Source of the DNA: Gramella sp. AN32
GTDB taxonomy: Bacteria > Bacteroidota > Bacteroidia > Flavobacteriales > Flavobacteriaceae
Assembly: GCF_023718305.1 (NCBI RefSeq)
Contig: NZ_QEYO01000010.1
Span: forward strand, 1 to 64,000
Direction of reading: 5' to 3'
DNA: 64,000 nt
Shown here: one piece after another, positions 9,848 to 17,185 of the stretch
Position numbering within the stretch: the first letter of the stretch is position 1
Layout of the letters: the number at the start of each line of letters is the position of its first letter
The notes under the pieces: generated by a model
What the model saw: the letters and a program-made list of their open reading frames with translations, nothing else
The model's database searches: none
What the model was told of the DNA's origin: nothing
Position numbers and translations under genes: made by a program

Positions 9848-10396
9848 ACTATGGACTCAAAGTCCATAGTTTCTGGGTAGTGACTTAAAGTCACCGCTAC
9901 GGTCAGTCTTCCAAAATGAAATTTGTATTCTCCCCATCGTCTGGTCTTCGATGATGCTCTAGATATTCATTGACCATCTCATCAGTTATATTTCCTGTGC
10001 TCCAACAGCCATAACCGATAGCCTAGAAATGCCTTCCCCAGTAACGTTGCTTCAAGACTGGGAACTCTTGTTGAAGTTTCCGAGAACTTCTTCCCTTTAA
10101 CTTCTTCACCAGAGTACTCACACTTATGAAAGGACGATATTCCACATGCATATGGACGTGATCCTTTGAAACCACACCTTTTAGGATCACAACATCCTCA
10201 GCTTCACAAATCTGGATCAAAAGGTTACGGCATCGAATCTTAATGTCCCTTATTAAAACGGGATAGCGATACTTGGTGCTCCATACAATATGTGCACTCA
10301 AACATGTTACCGTATGTCCATTACTTCGTTGATGGTCCGGCATAACATCAAAGATACACGTTTTTAGAAGCTAAAGCGAAATGCACTAAAGTGCAT
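9848..10396 (-). mobile_element. IS200/IS605-like element, probably decayed
   Basis: The element contains a Y1 (HUH) transposase gene on the minus strand and has subterminal hairpins at both ends. On the 3' side of the gene these are ACTATGGACT/AGTCCATAGT (9848-9870) and GTGACTT/AAGTCAC (9880-9894); on the 5' side ATGCACT/AGTGCAT (10381-10396). Elements of this type use such hairpins instead of terminal inverted repeats. It splits the left arm of the large inverted repeat: arm similarity stops near 9800 and resumes near 10420, so it inserted after the repeat formed. Exact ends are not determined. Confidence 0.7.
9903..10343 (-). pseudogene. tnpA: IS200-like Y1 transposase with an internal amber stop
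   Basis: The frame would encode about 146 aa, normal for IS200 TnpA. The HUH motif is intact (H64-M-H66 in DHVHMHVEY), and the YWGRHF motif is followed at codon 107 by TAG (10023-10025), where relatives usually have Trp (GRHFWA). The frame then continues cleanly as AIGYGCWSTGNITDEMVNEYLEHH to TGA at 9903-9905. The catalytic tyrosine should be Y127 in MVNEYLEHH, downstream of the stop, so the 106-aa truncated product would be inactive. A single TGG to TAG change explains it. Confidence 0.82.
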
Positions 10397-10592
10397 AGTT
10401 TTAACTATTTTTGAGACCAATAAAAAGGAAAATGCCCCAGGTAAAAAAAGTAAATGAAGTTAGCTAAGGTTTATCCTTAAACATCTCCTTTTTCATTGCA
10501 ACCACCGGGAGCAATCAAGATTGTGCCCACAGGCACACATCTTGCATTACTTTCAATTCTGAAGCACCAATATTGAAATTGGAACAAATCCT

Positions 10593-10937
10593 TTATGGGC
10601 TAACCTTCTTTTCTGACCTTAACATTTTTTCATAGAACAAACATAAGTCTTGGGTTCCTTTGCTCATATGGTTATTTTCATTGTCAGTTTCTACCTCTAT
10701 TTTACTAATAGGGGTCATCATATTCAATAGTACTATTTCTGGATCAAAACTTTTTAATCCTTCAGGAGTGATGTCCAATATAATGGCAATCTTCCGTATG
10801 GTAGTTTCATCAATACAGGTGCGTTGCTCAATTTTACTTACGGCTTGTTTGCTAATTCCACCTAATGATTTACCTAATACAGCCTGGGACAGCCCCCGCA
10901 ATTTTCTAATCCTTTCAATCTTGTGCCCAATACCCAT
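10593..10937 (-). CDS. XRE-family regulator (cluster copy 1)
   Basis: A 114-aa protein with an N-terminal helix-turn-helix (residues 3-62, IGHKIERIRKLRGLSQAVLG then ISKQAVSKIEQ) and a short C-terminal helix ending LFYEKMLRSEKK. The same tail motif (LYxxLxxxEK) occurs in neighbouring XRE genes, which marks them as paralogues. It is the last of three same-strand genes (11701 to 10593), 20 bp after the previous one. The tail may be an oligomerisation or partner-binding helix; targets are unknown. Confidence 0.8.
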   Translation of the reverse strand: MGIGHKIERIRKLRGLSQAVLGKSLGGISKQAVSKIEQRTCIDETTIRKIAIILDITPEGLKSFDPEIVLLNMMTPISKIEVETDNENNHMSKGTQDLCLFYEKMLRSEKKVSP

Positions 10938-10957
10938 AGTCCGTTTTTCTAAAAATT

Positions 10958-11308
10958 TTAATTAATGACTTTCCTAAATTTTTCTTTTTCACAGGCCAAC
11001 AATCGCTTGTAAAGCTCAACGATTTTCGCTTCTAAGTCCATCGTAATATTTTCTTGTTTGGAAATGGGAAAAACCTGTTCATCTGGATAATTGATTACCT
11101 TGAACATTTTTGCCCTATCAAAATTCTTGATGAAAGAAGCTGTGACCTCCAGGGCATCGGCAATATCGATTAAAAGGTCCTCGTTTATTTTATGGCATTT
11201 TTCAAGTGCTGAAATAGCAGTTTGATTTAAACCCAAAGTCCTGGCCAGGGCATCTTGCTTGAGGCCCTTTAGTATCCTGATTGTCGCAATGTTATTTCCA
11301 ATACTCAT
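10958..11308 (-). CDS. XRE-family regulator (cluster copy 2)
   Basis: This 116-aa protein has an N-terminal XRE domain (SIGNNIATIRILKGLKQDAL; LGLNQTAISALEKCHKINEDLL) and a second part ending VELYKRLLACEKEKFRKVIN, the tail shared with the other XRE copies in this region. It is the middle gene of the minus-strand trio, 33 bp downstream of copy 3. It resembles antitoxin or phage-type repressors in size, but no toxin-like partner gene is paired with it. Confidence 0.8.
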   Translation of the reverse strand: MSIGNNIATIRILKGLKQDALARTLGLNQTAISALEKCHKINEDLLIDIADALEVTASFIKNFDRAKMFKVINYPDEQVFPISKQENITMDLEAKIVELYKRLLACEKEKFRKVIN

Positions 11309-11341
11309 TGTATGATTTTCATTGTTGACATCTTTGAATTG

Positions 11342-11701
11342 CTATAGCTTTATTTTATTCCTTTCCAATAAATTTTTCAATAGTTCAAGAATGTGTTTCT
11401 GGGTTTCTAACAGTTCTTTTTGCAATATGATATCTTTTTTCCCGTGATTGCTTTGGACAACATCGAGGGGTTTGTTTGGGTTGGATAACTTATTATTTAA
11501 TTCCTTGTACTGCAAAATATATAAGGGATCGCATTCCATTATTTCAGCTATTTCCACCAGTCGATTTAAGGTAATATCAGTAATGTTATTCTCTATATTA
11601 CAGTATGCGCGTGTAGATATACCCAAGCAACTTGCCACATAGCTTCTTTTATAATTTCTTTCTCTTTCCCGTATTTCCTGGATGTTATCACCTATTTTCA
11701 T
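11342..11701 (-). CDS. XRE-family regulator (cluster copy 3)
   Basis: A 119-aa helix-turn-helix protein (KIGDNIQEIRERERNYKRSY; LGISTRAYCNIENNITDITL). Its C-terminal helix (LETQKHILELLKNLLERNK) is a more diverged form of the shared tail. It is the first gene of the minus-strand trio and faces the XRE gene at 11841 across a 139-bp intergenic region that holds a perfect palindrome at 11717-11731. Confidence 0.75.
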   Translation of the reverse strand: MKIGDNIQEIRERERNYKRSYVASCLGISTRAYCNIENNITDITLNRLVEIAEIMECDPLYILQYKELNNKLSNPNKPLDVVQSNHGKKDIILQKELLETQKHILELLKNLLERNKIKL

Positions 11702-11716
11702 AATCAGGGTATTTTG

Positions 11717-11731
11717 ATTTACTATGTAAAT
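11717..11731. promoter_or_regulatory. Candidate XRE operator palindrome
   Basis: ATTTAC-TAT-GTAAAT is a perfect inverted repeat of 6+6 bp with a 3-bp centre, 16 bp upstream of the start of XRE copy 3 and between two divergent XRE genes. Position and symmetry suit an autoregulatory operator; no binding data exist. Confidence 0.5.
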
Positions 11732-11827
11732 AAATAACCCGAAATCCTTTTAGCGAACCAATATGAATTGTATCCTACCAAAAATGGATTGTTTTTTACC
11801 AAGCCGGAATGAAATAAAAAGATTGAT

Positions 11828-11835
11828 TATATTTG
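11828..11835 (+). promoter_or_regulatory. Bacteroidota-type -7 box before XRE gene
   Basis: TATATTTG fits the TAnnTTTG -7 consensus of Bacteroidota sigma factor promoters and ends 5 bp before the ATG at 11841. The related gene at 17578 has TAACTTTG (17584-17591, minus strand) at the identical 5-bp spacing. This predicts a leaderless or nearly leaderless transcript in both cases. No clear -33 TTTG partner was found. Confidence 0.5.
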
Positions 11836-11840
11836 ATATT

Positions 11841-12248
11841 ATGACAACAGCTACCAAACCCAACCATATAGGCAGAAAAATTGCCCGCATTCGTGAACTT
11901 CGGGGAATGAAACAGGAGACCCTCGCTGAAGAATTAGGCATTAGCCAACAAAGCGTTTCCCACTTGGAACAAAGCGAAACTTTAGATGACGATAGAATTG
12001 AAAAAATAGCAAAGGTTCTAGGTGTTTCTAAGGAAGCTATTGAGAATTTCTCAGAGGAAGCAATTTTAAACATTATTGGTAATACATATAATGTTGATAA
12101 TTCCTCAGCCGTGAATTATGGTTGTACAATTAATCCATTAGAAAAACTTCTTGAATCTTACGAGGAAAATAAGAAACTTTATGAGCGTTTGGTCCAGGCG
12201 GAGAAGGATAAAGTTTTATATCTCGAAGAGCTTTTGAAGAAAAAATAA
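11841..12248 (+). CDS. XRE-family regulator (cluster copy 4)
   Basis: The start is set at 11841 (MTTATKPNHIGRK) because the paralogue at 17578 begins MTTTTKPNHIGRK and shares the upstream promoter-like spacing. An upstream ATG at 11763 would add an unlikely 26-residue leader. The 135-aa protein has an XRE domain (IGRKIARIRELRGMKQETLA, LGISQQSVSHLEQ) and a tail LYERLVQAEKDKVLYLEELL predicted to be helical/coiled. The pair shares near-identical first 60 residues but diverges in the middle. It is divergent from the XRE trio and is followed by a terminator hairpin at 12269-12303. Confidence 0.85.
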   Translation: MTTATKPNHIGRKIARIRELRGMKQETLAEELGISQQSVSHLEQSETLDDDRIEKIAKVLGVSKEAIENFSEEAILNIIGNTYNVDNSSAVNYGCTINPLEKLLESYEENKKLYERLVQAEKDKVLYLEELLKKK

Positions 12249-12268
12249 TTTTATATTTTTCATAATTG

Positions 12269-12303
12269 AAAAGCCTTGTCGATATTTTTCGATGAGGCTT
12301 TTT
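12269..12303 (+). terminator. Intrinsic terminator after XRE copy 4
   Basis: AAAAGCCT at about 12269 pairs with AGGCTTTTT ending near 12303 around an AU-rich loop, 20-55 bp after the XRE stop. The stem ends in a T run. Confidence 0.6.
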
Positions 12304-12363
12304 ATCTACCGTATTTCCTTTATCCTTTCCGAAGTCATTGTATAATTGTTTAAATCTATTTGA

Positions 12364-12516
12364 GCTTTTCTTAATAGAAAAGGAGGTCATTTATTGTTAG
12401 GAGTTAAGGATGATGGCACGGTACAGGGAATAATTGAGGATTGTGTGCAGGATATCAATAATAATATTGTAATGATGGCTAACAATCCCCAAAAGCTTGG
12501 AATCAGATTCTATTAG
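12364..12516 (+). pseudogene. AlbA_2 / Schlafen-type domain remnant
   Basis: A stop-bounded stretch of 50 codons translates to AFLNRKGGHLLLGVKDDGTV followed by QGIIEDCVQDINNNIVMM and ANNPQKLGIRFY. The AF-N--GG-LLLGV-DDGT-GI pattern is the core of the AlbA_2 (divergent AAA_4, Schlafen-like) domain. The upstream half, which normally carries the ExxxxE-type start of the domain, is missing: a TGA at 12361 closes the frame on the left and TAG at 12514 on the right. It is a fragment of a once larger gene. Confidence 0.6.
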
Positions 12517-12716
12517 AGCACACCTTTGAAAAAGTCACCGGAATAGCAATGTGATCCTTGAACATACAAAAATTGAAACTATCTTACTTAAAATTCAGCC
12601 TCTTTAAATCTTTCTGATGTTTTCTTTTTATTAATTTTACCGAATGCAAAAATACTTTTGGTGGTTAATTACCTCATTTTCCACTGATTTTTTTAATAGG
12701 TTAAATTTGCCATCAA

Positions 12717-13079
12717 ATGTTTGAACTTGGTAAGCTTTACATTCCAACCCAATTGGTTTTTGATCCCGTAACTAAAACAATATCCTTCAGAATGTCTGAA
12801 ATTTATTCTGAAGCTTATTTTGATAAGATTCAATATTCGTTGGAACTGAAAATACTGGGTTCTGAGGTGGTCATCTCTTATTATGGAGAGGATGATACTT
12901 ACCTGTTTCAGGTTTTAAACCTGGATGAGGATTGTATTGCCTGTGGCTCGCTCGAAAATGCAAGCCTCGGTGCCATTCAGGAAAAAGCTTTAAAGGTGCT
13001 ACAAGGATATATGTTAGATCCAAAAAAAGAACTATTCCATCTTTTTAATGAGATGGAAGGGGAATTTCCGATAAATTAA
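12717..13079 (+). CDS. Hypothetical protein, 120 aa
   Basis: Not recognised. The protein is acidic, about 120 aa, with alternating beta-type strands in the first half (KLYIPTQLVFDPVTKTISFR, YSLELKILGSEVVISYYGED) and a helix in the second half; there is no signal peptide or membrane segment. A TAAATTTG -7-like box at 12702-12709 lies 7 bp before the ATG, resembling the spacing before the two XRE genes. It converges on the tyrosine recombinase gene at 13124, so it is island cargo. Confidence 0.6.
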   Translation: MFELGKLYIPTQLVFDPVTKTISFRMSEIYSEAYFDKIQYSLELKILGSEVVISYYGEDDTYLFQVLNLDEDCIACGSLENASLGAIQEKALKVLQGYMLDPKKELFHLFNEMEGEFPIN

Positions 13080-13123
13080 TCAGGGCTAACGAAAGCCTTA
13101 CGGTAGCCCCAATAGATCCTTTT

Positions 13124-14374
13124 TTATGAGTTTGGCTTTTTCTTCTTTGCCATTTTTTCTTCCAAATTGGCAATATCGCTGCTGAGTTTTTTTTCCAGTA
13201 CCCTCGCATAGATTTGCGTGGTAGATAGCTTGGAATGTCCTAAAAGTTTTGAGACCGTTTCAATCGGTACGCCGTTAGACAGGGTCACTGTGGTCGCGAA
13301 GGTATGCCGAGCAACATGAAAAGTTAGCTTTTTATTTATTTTTAGTTTACCAGCAATTTCCTTTAAATACTGGTTCGTTTTCTGGTTAGAATACACCGGA
13401 AGAATATAACCAGAGCATGCGCACTGGTCTTTATATTTTTCAATGATCTCCATAGCTTTTGGAAGAATAGGAATTTTAACCGGCTGTTCTGTTTTTTCTC
13501 TTGCCGTAAATATCCATTTTCGGCCATCGATTCCAAAGACAATATTTTCCGGTTTTAAATTCTTTGCGTCAATCCAGGACAAACCTGTGTGGCAGGCAAA
13601 TACAAAAACGTCCCGTGTTTGCTGCTGAGTTATTCTTCCAAACTGGTATGCTTCCAGCTTTTCCAATTCATCCTCACTTAAAAAAGCTCTTTCAGCTTTC
13701 TTAAACTTCAATTGAAATTTAGCAAAGGGATCTTTATCTACCCATTCCAGTTTCTGAGCAAGGTTAAGCAATTTCTTTAAACGCTCCAGGTGCTTCATTA
13801 CACCATTATTAGTGAGAGCCTTTCTATCTCTTTTTGGTTTGTAATTTCTGAGAAAATGCTCAAAGTCGGTAATAAACTGGTAATTGATCTGTTTCAGGAA
13901 GATATCCTCGCTTTTAAATCTTGCCTTTAAAAATTTGTAGAGGTATCGTTCTGTGGTGTAATAATTTTTCATGGTTCCGTACTTCAAAACATTTTTCATA
14001 TTCTTAGTATGGTAATCCAATAATTCAGAAAGCTTTTTAAAAGAATCATCTGCACCTAAATAACGGGCTTTGATCATTCCTACATTTAATAGCTTGTTTT
14101 CGTTTTGAAGCTGGCGGAAGGATTCATAAATTTTGTTGTAAACCCGATCCAGGGAATTATTTACCTGGATGCTTTCTGCGCTACACCCTCTAAGACGACT
14201 TTTGCGCTCATCCCAGAGATTTAAGGTAATTCTACGTTGTAAACTTAGTTCTACTCGCTCTCCATTTAGGGTAATTCTGGCATAAAGGGGAGCCTTACCA
14301 TTTTTGGCTTTGCTGGATTTTGGGATAAAGACAATCCCAAAGGTCACCGAATTTCTCATAATACTCGTTTTCAA
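13124..14374 (-). CDS. Tyrosine recombinase (island integrase B)
   Basis: A 416-aa integrase with the Bacteroidota arrangement: an N-terminal arm-binding region (GKAPLYARITLNGERVELSL), a SAM-like core-binding domain (about 100-215) and a C-terminal catalytic domain. Visible catalytic residues are H-x-x-R in FHVARHTFAT, the LLGHSKLSTTQIYARV box with the nucleophile Tyr, and a candidate Lys in the beta-hairpin (AREKTEQPVKIP). At the usual first Arg position it has Ser (HTGLSWIDAKNL), as in IntDOT. It is roughly 50% similar by eye to the integrase at 26309, and its upstream region carries the same attachment-like sequences. Confidence 0.92.
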   Translation of the reverse strand: MKTSIMRNSVTFGIVFIPKSSKAKNGKAPLYARITLNGERVELSLQRRITLNLWDERKSRLRGCSAESIQVNNSLDRVYNKIYESFRQLQNENKLLNVGMIKARYLGADDSFKKLSELLDYHTKNMKNVLKYGTMKNYYTTERYLYKFLKARFKSEDIFLKQINYQFITDFEHFLRNYKPKRDRKALTNNGVMKHLERLKKLLNLAQKLEWVDKDPFAKFQLKFKKAERAFLSEDELEKLEAYQFGRITQQQTRDVFVFACHTGLSWIDAKNLKPENIVFGIDGRKWIFTAREKTEQPVKIPILPKAMEIIEKYKDQCACSGYILPVYSNQKTNQYLKEIAGKLKINKKLTFHVARHTFATTVTLSNGVPIETVSKLLGHSKLSTTQIYARVLEKKLSSDIANLEEKMAKKKKPNS

Positions 14375-14394
14375 GGTTAAACAAATGCGTGAAA

Positions 14395-14656
14395 ACGAAA
14401 GTCAAATCAACTGTTAGGGCAAATAGCCCTAAATAATAAGAGGTCACCGAATCGGACTCATTTTATATGATTTCCCATCAAATTCTATGAGTGACCAAAA
14501 ACGACAAAACCTTGATAATCATAAGATTAACAAGGTTTTGATGCCATTTGATAATGGTCTTGGTCGGGGTGGCAGGAAGCTTTTGAGGCTTCTTCAGCCT
14601 TCTAAAACCGCGACTTCGTATCTTAAATTCTGGATATATTCACCGAATCATTCACT
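14395..14656. other. Attachment region B: remnant of tRNA-Pro 3' end between tandem islands
   Basis: In order, this stretch holds ACGAAAGTCAAATCAAC (14395-14411), CACCGAATC (near 14444), a hairpin AAAACCTTG/CAAGGTTTT (14506-14539), GTCGGGGTGGCAGGA (14563-14577) and TATTCACCGAATCATTCACT (14637-14656). The first, third and fourth elements occur in the same order next to the intact tRNA-Pro (27590-27606, 27711-27746, 27768-27782), and the fifth is at 27647-27666. The 15-mer is exactly the 3' end of tRNA-Pro, so this is a hybrid att site left by a second integration at the same tRNA. The 368 bp between integrase B and the next gene hold nothing else recognisable. Confidence 0.7.
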
Positions 14657-14742
14657 AAACTAGAAAGAACTATAGGACTAATATAATTTGATCGTCTTTA
14701 GTGTTATAAAGATATAAAATTTAAAAGAAATTAAAAATGCCT

Positions 14743-15411
14743 CTATCGACCTTGCTTTATCATCGGAACGGTCTGAGATTGTTTTGAGGTTTTCTGTTCG
14801 GTTTCTGATGAGCCTATCAAAAAAGTAAATAATAAAATTAATATTAGTACAAACACCCATAAATAATTTTTTTTAAACCACTTGAAAAATGATTTAAATC
14901 TGAAAGGATGATAAATTTCCTCAAAAAACTCTGCCTTCAAAACCATTAAGTCTTGTTCAAATTGGTCCTGAACTTCTCCACAGAAATTTCCGGCATCTAA
15001 GTACCCCACACAACAATCGTATGTAGAGTTAATATAATCGGTTAAATTATTGGCCGTTTTAGGATACGGCTTGGAAACGAGTAAAATAAAATTGAATTCT
15101 AATTTTCTTTTTTTAAGCGCCAACTCTTCAAAAAGTAACGTTTTATTCTCTAAAGAAGTGTCTTTAGATATCTGTTCTCCAATTGAAATCGTATCGGTTA
15201 ATAATTCCCCAAAAAAATTATTTATAGAAGAAATATTTGGTTCCAATACCATTTTCATATACCATTCTTGAGAATTTCTCTTCCTTTCAACTATAGAGTC
15301 AAGTAATCTGCCTATAAGAAATAGCGAAATTAAAACAGTGGAGCTAATTAAACTTGGCAATATTAAATCGCTATCAATACCAAGAATGTTTAAAATACCG
15401 CTAATAATCAC
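14743..15411 (-). CDS. Two-TM membrane protein, last gene of STAS/ATPase operon
   Basis: Not recognised as a named family. The 222-aa protein has an N-terminal hydrophobic segment (about 15-37, LILPSLISSTVLISLFLIGR), a 140-residue soluble middle rich in acidic residues and possibly coiled (SSINNFFGELLTDTISIGEQ; ELALKKRKLEF), and a second membrane segment near the C-terminus (about 183-203, LWVFVLILILLFTFLIG) followed by a short polar tail. Its start overlaps the stop of the DUF4325-like gene by 4 bp, so the genes are translationally coupled. A membrane-acting effector or signalling partner is a hypothesis based only on architecture and operon position. Confidence 0.65.
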   Translation of the reverse strand: MIISGILNILGIDSDLILPSLISSTVLISLFLIGRLLDSIVERKRNSQEWYMKMVLEPNISSINNFFGELLTDTISIGEQISKDTSLENKTLLFEELALKKRKLEFNFILLVSKPYPKTANNLTDYINSTYDCCVGYLDAGNFCGEVQDQFEQDLMVLKAEFFEEIYHPFRFKSFFKWFKKNYLWVFVLILILLFTFLIGSSETEQKTSKQSQTVPMIKQGR

Positions 15412-15779
15412 TTACTTAAATTACTTTTCTTAAAAAGCGAAAAGCTATTGCTTTTATTCATGGTATTTCTTGCATTACGCAGGGCATCCTCAATATGTCC
15501 CTTTAATATTTTCTCTATAACAGGATTATCTTCCTCTATTTTAAATTTATATTTTTCCTTAAACTTTTCAGATCCTAAAGTTTTAATACTTGGGAAAAAT
15601 AAACCTAGAAAAAATGATGGATTTATAGAACTTGTCCCTTTGGGAATAATAACGTTAATGTTTTCCTCAGAGGTATCTACACTATCCAAATCTAGTTTTT
15701 CTCTCACAGATTTCCCCTGTGGCCTCCCAGTGAACAAGGTGCTCTTTCCACTTTTATATTTAGCTAAATCTATGATCAT
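15408..15779 (-). CDS. STAS-like protein (DUF4325 type)
   Basis: A 123-aa protein whose layout fits DUF4325: an N-terminal TGRPQGKSVREKLDL segment (typical -F-SR--G--IR- pattern), a strand NINVIIP, and the conserved INPSFFLGLFFPSIKTLGSE helix. These domains are STAS-related and normally partner GHKL ATPases, as anti-anti-sigma proteins do. That is exactly the upstream neighbour, with a 4-bp overlap (15776-15779); the downstream membrane gene also overlaps by 4 bp. Phosphorylation at the Ser after NP (SSINPS) would be the classical switch site but is unproven. Confidence 0.6.
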   Translation of the reverse strand: MIIDLAKYKSGKSTLFTGRPQGKSVREKLDLDSVDTSEENINVIIPKGTSSINPSFFLGLFFPSIKTLGSEKFKEKYKFKIEEDNPVIEKILKGHIEDALRNARNTMNKSNSFSLFKKSNLSK

Positions 15780-17146
15780 TTCCTAATCTTTCTCTCTAAA
15801 TGTGATTTATTTATATATAATTTTACGACTAAAAAAGTTCCTGGAAAAGAATTTTGTAATTTTTTAAGATGAGAATTACTTGGGGGCAAATTTAAATCAT
15901 TATTTTCATTTAATGCCATTACATCAATACCCTTAATGGTTTTAGGTCTAAGCTTATGATCACATTTCAGAAAAACATCCCCTGAATAAACTAATAAACT
16001 CGGCTTTATATTTTTATCCTCTTTAACATAATCTCCTAAATTTATAAACGACTTAAGTATTTTCATAGTACCTGTACCTCGATCTTCATTTTCATAATTT
16101 AATCGGCTTATTCCCTCTTGAAGAGCATATAAGGTAAACATTTCTTCCTTACCAAAAAAATTATGACCATTCATTTGAGTTTTTACCTCCTCATACATTT
16201 CTTCCATTTGACGATATGTTTCTTTGTTAAGATTTTTGTTGTTTTCAAAACCTGAATAAATAGAATAACCAAAATTTAAAAATGCTAGATTTATTTCACT
16301 TACAAAATCGTCATCAACATTGTTATTTTCAGATTGGAAAATGTTTCCGCTTACATACCACGTATCAAACTCTGAATGATCCTCCGCATTATTTAAAATT
16401 TCGGAAATAATTCCATCTAAATAGGCTGAATTGTCTGTATCTAAAGAAAACCCATGTTGTTTTAAATTATTATTAATATAATTTCTTATCATTGTTGCAG
16501 CAGGTCCTTTTTCGTTCTCCATATAACTCTTTTTAGTTTTTTGTCCACGGATAAAATTTAGTGTAGAGAATGGTTTAAAAAAAGCTTTTGTTGCCTTTGC
16601 TTCGGGAAGTAAATAACCAGCCATCAACCTTAAGTTAACATCATTAAATTTTGAAGGTTTTATATATATATCAGGTCGTGTTTTCTTTATTCTTAAACTG
16701 TTGTCTAGTTTTTCAAAAAAATCGGTATATTCAATTAGAATTACCAGTAGGAGAAAAATACACGAATAATCGACTTCCTTACATTTAGTAAAATCTATTG
16801 TTACCGATTTTCCTTTAAAAAATGTAATAGATTGACGGATTTTCGTAATTGTTTTAAAAGACGAAGAATGGAATTTTTCTAATACAAAATGTTTTGGAAT
16901 GACAATTTCAGATGAAGGAGATTCACTTTCTCCTATGCCGTTTTTATTTAAAAAATTATCTAGAGGAAAAGTTTTTCTAGCAATGAGTTTATCTTCATGT
17001 TTTAATAAACCTATATCATTATAATAATTGGGTTCTAGATCATATAGTCCATGATATCGTTTATTTCTTTTTCGTTTTTTATTTTCCCTTTTAAAATTTC
17101 TTTTCTGACCATTCTTATACTTAATCTTATTTTTAATTTTTTTCAA
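15776..17146 (-). CDS. GHKL-like ATPase with N-terminal STAS-like region
   Basis: A 456-aa protein starting with a very basic, Lys/Arg/Asn-rich segment (residues 1-31). Residues about 111-145 (KGKSVTIDFTKCKEVDYSCI and a hydrophobic helix) look like a STAS core. Residues 240-400 resemble a HATPase_c fold: an N-box-like GIISEILNNAEDHS (245-258), a NFGYS segment near 291 where GHKL proteins normally have DxGxG, and a G-rich DRGTGTMKIL (355-364). The Asp to Asn change in the G1-like box may alter nucleotide binding. It is the first gene of an overlapping three-gene operon, and its base composition is much more AT-rich than the housekeeping genes. A phage-defence or stress-signalling role is possible, not shown. 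Confidence 0.6.
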   Translation of the reverse strand: MKKIKNKIKYKNGQKRNFKRENKKRKRNKRYHGLYDLEPNYYNDIGLLKHEDKLIARKTFPLDNFLNKNGIGESESPSSEIVIPKHFVLEKFHSSSFKTITKIRQSITFFKGKSVTIDFTKCKEVDYSCIFLLLVILIEYTDFFEKLDNSLRIKKTRPDIYIKPSKFNDVNLRLMAGYLLPEAKATKAFFKPFSTLNFIRGQKTKKSYMENEKGPAATMIRNYINNNLKQHGFSLDTDNSAYLDGIISEILNNAEDHSEFDTWYVSGNIFQSENNNVDDDFVSEINLAFLNFGYSIYSGFENNKNLNKETYRQMEEMYEEVKTQMNGHNFFGKEEMFTLYALQEGISRLNYENEDRGTGTMKILKSFINLGDYVKEDKNIKPSLLVYSGDVFLKCDHKLRPKTIKGIDVMALNENNDLNLPPSNSHLKKLQNSFPGTFLVVKLYINKSHLERKIRK

Positions 17147-17185
17147 ATTATTTAAAATATAAATTTGTGAAATTCAATTTCCAGG

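Larger units (their letters stand above)
9150..10555. repeat. Left arm of a long imperfect inverted repeat, interrupted by an IS200-like element
   Basis: Read on the reverse strand, blocks here recur at 18698-19430 in the same relative order. Matching blocks include GGGAATAGCAAGAGGGTAAC near 9156 (counterpart near 19394), the TCTTGGACA...GAGGTTCA region near 9470-9500 (19160-19185), a CTCAAGTCCGCCAG segment near 9555 (19087), CTGAAAGAAGTAAATAAAAAT near 9770 (18880), and the GTGCCCACAGGCAC hairpin near 10525 (18715). No open frame longer than the transposase remnant is convincing here. The stretch 9095-9847 otherwise looks noncoding and AT-rich. Confidence 0.7.

Noticed and set aside
9150..10555. 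Group II intron or rRNA-like explanation for the inverted repeat arm
   Set aside because: No intron-encoded protein, no GTGYG start or domain V pattern, no rRNA similarity.
10593..11701. Toxin-antitoxin systems in the XRE cluster
   Set aside because: All partners are themselves XRE proteins; no toxin-like gene lies beside them.
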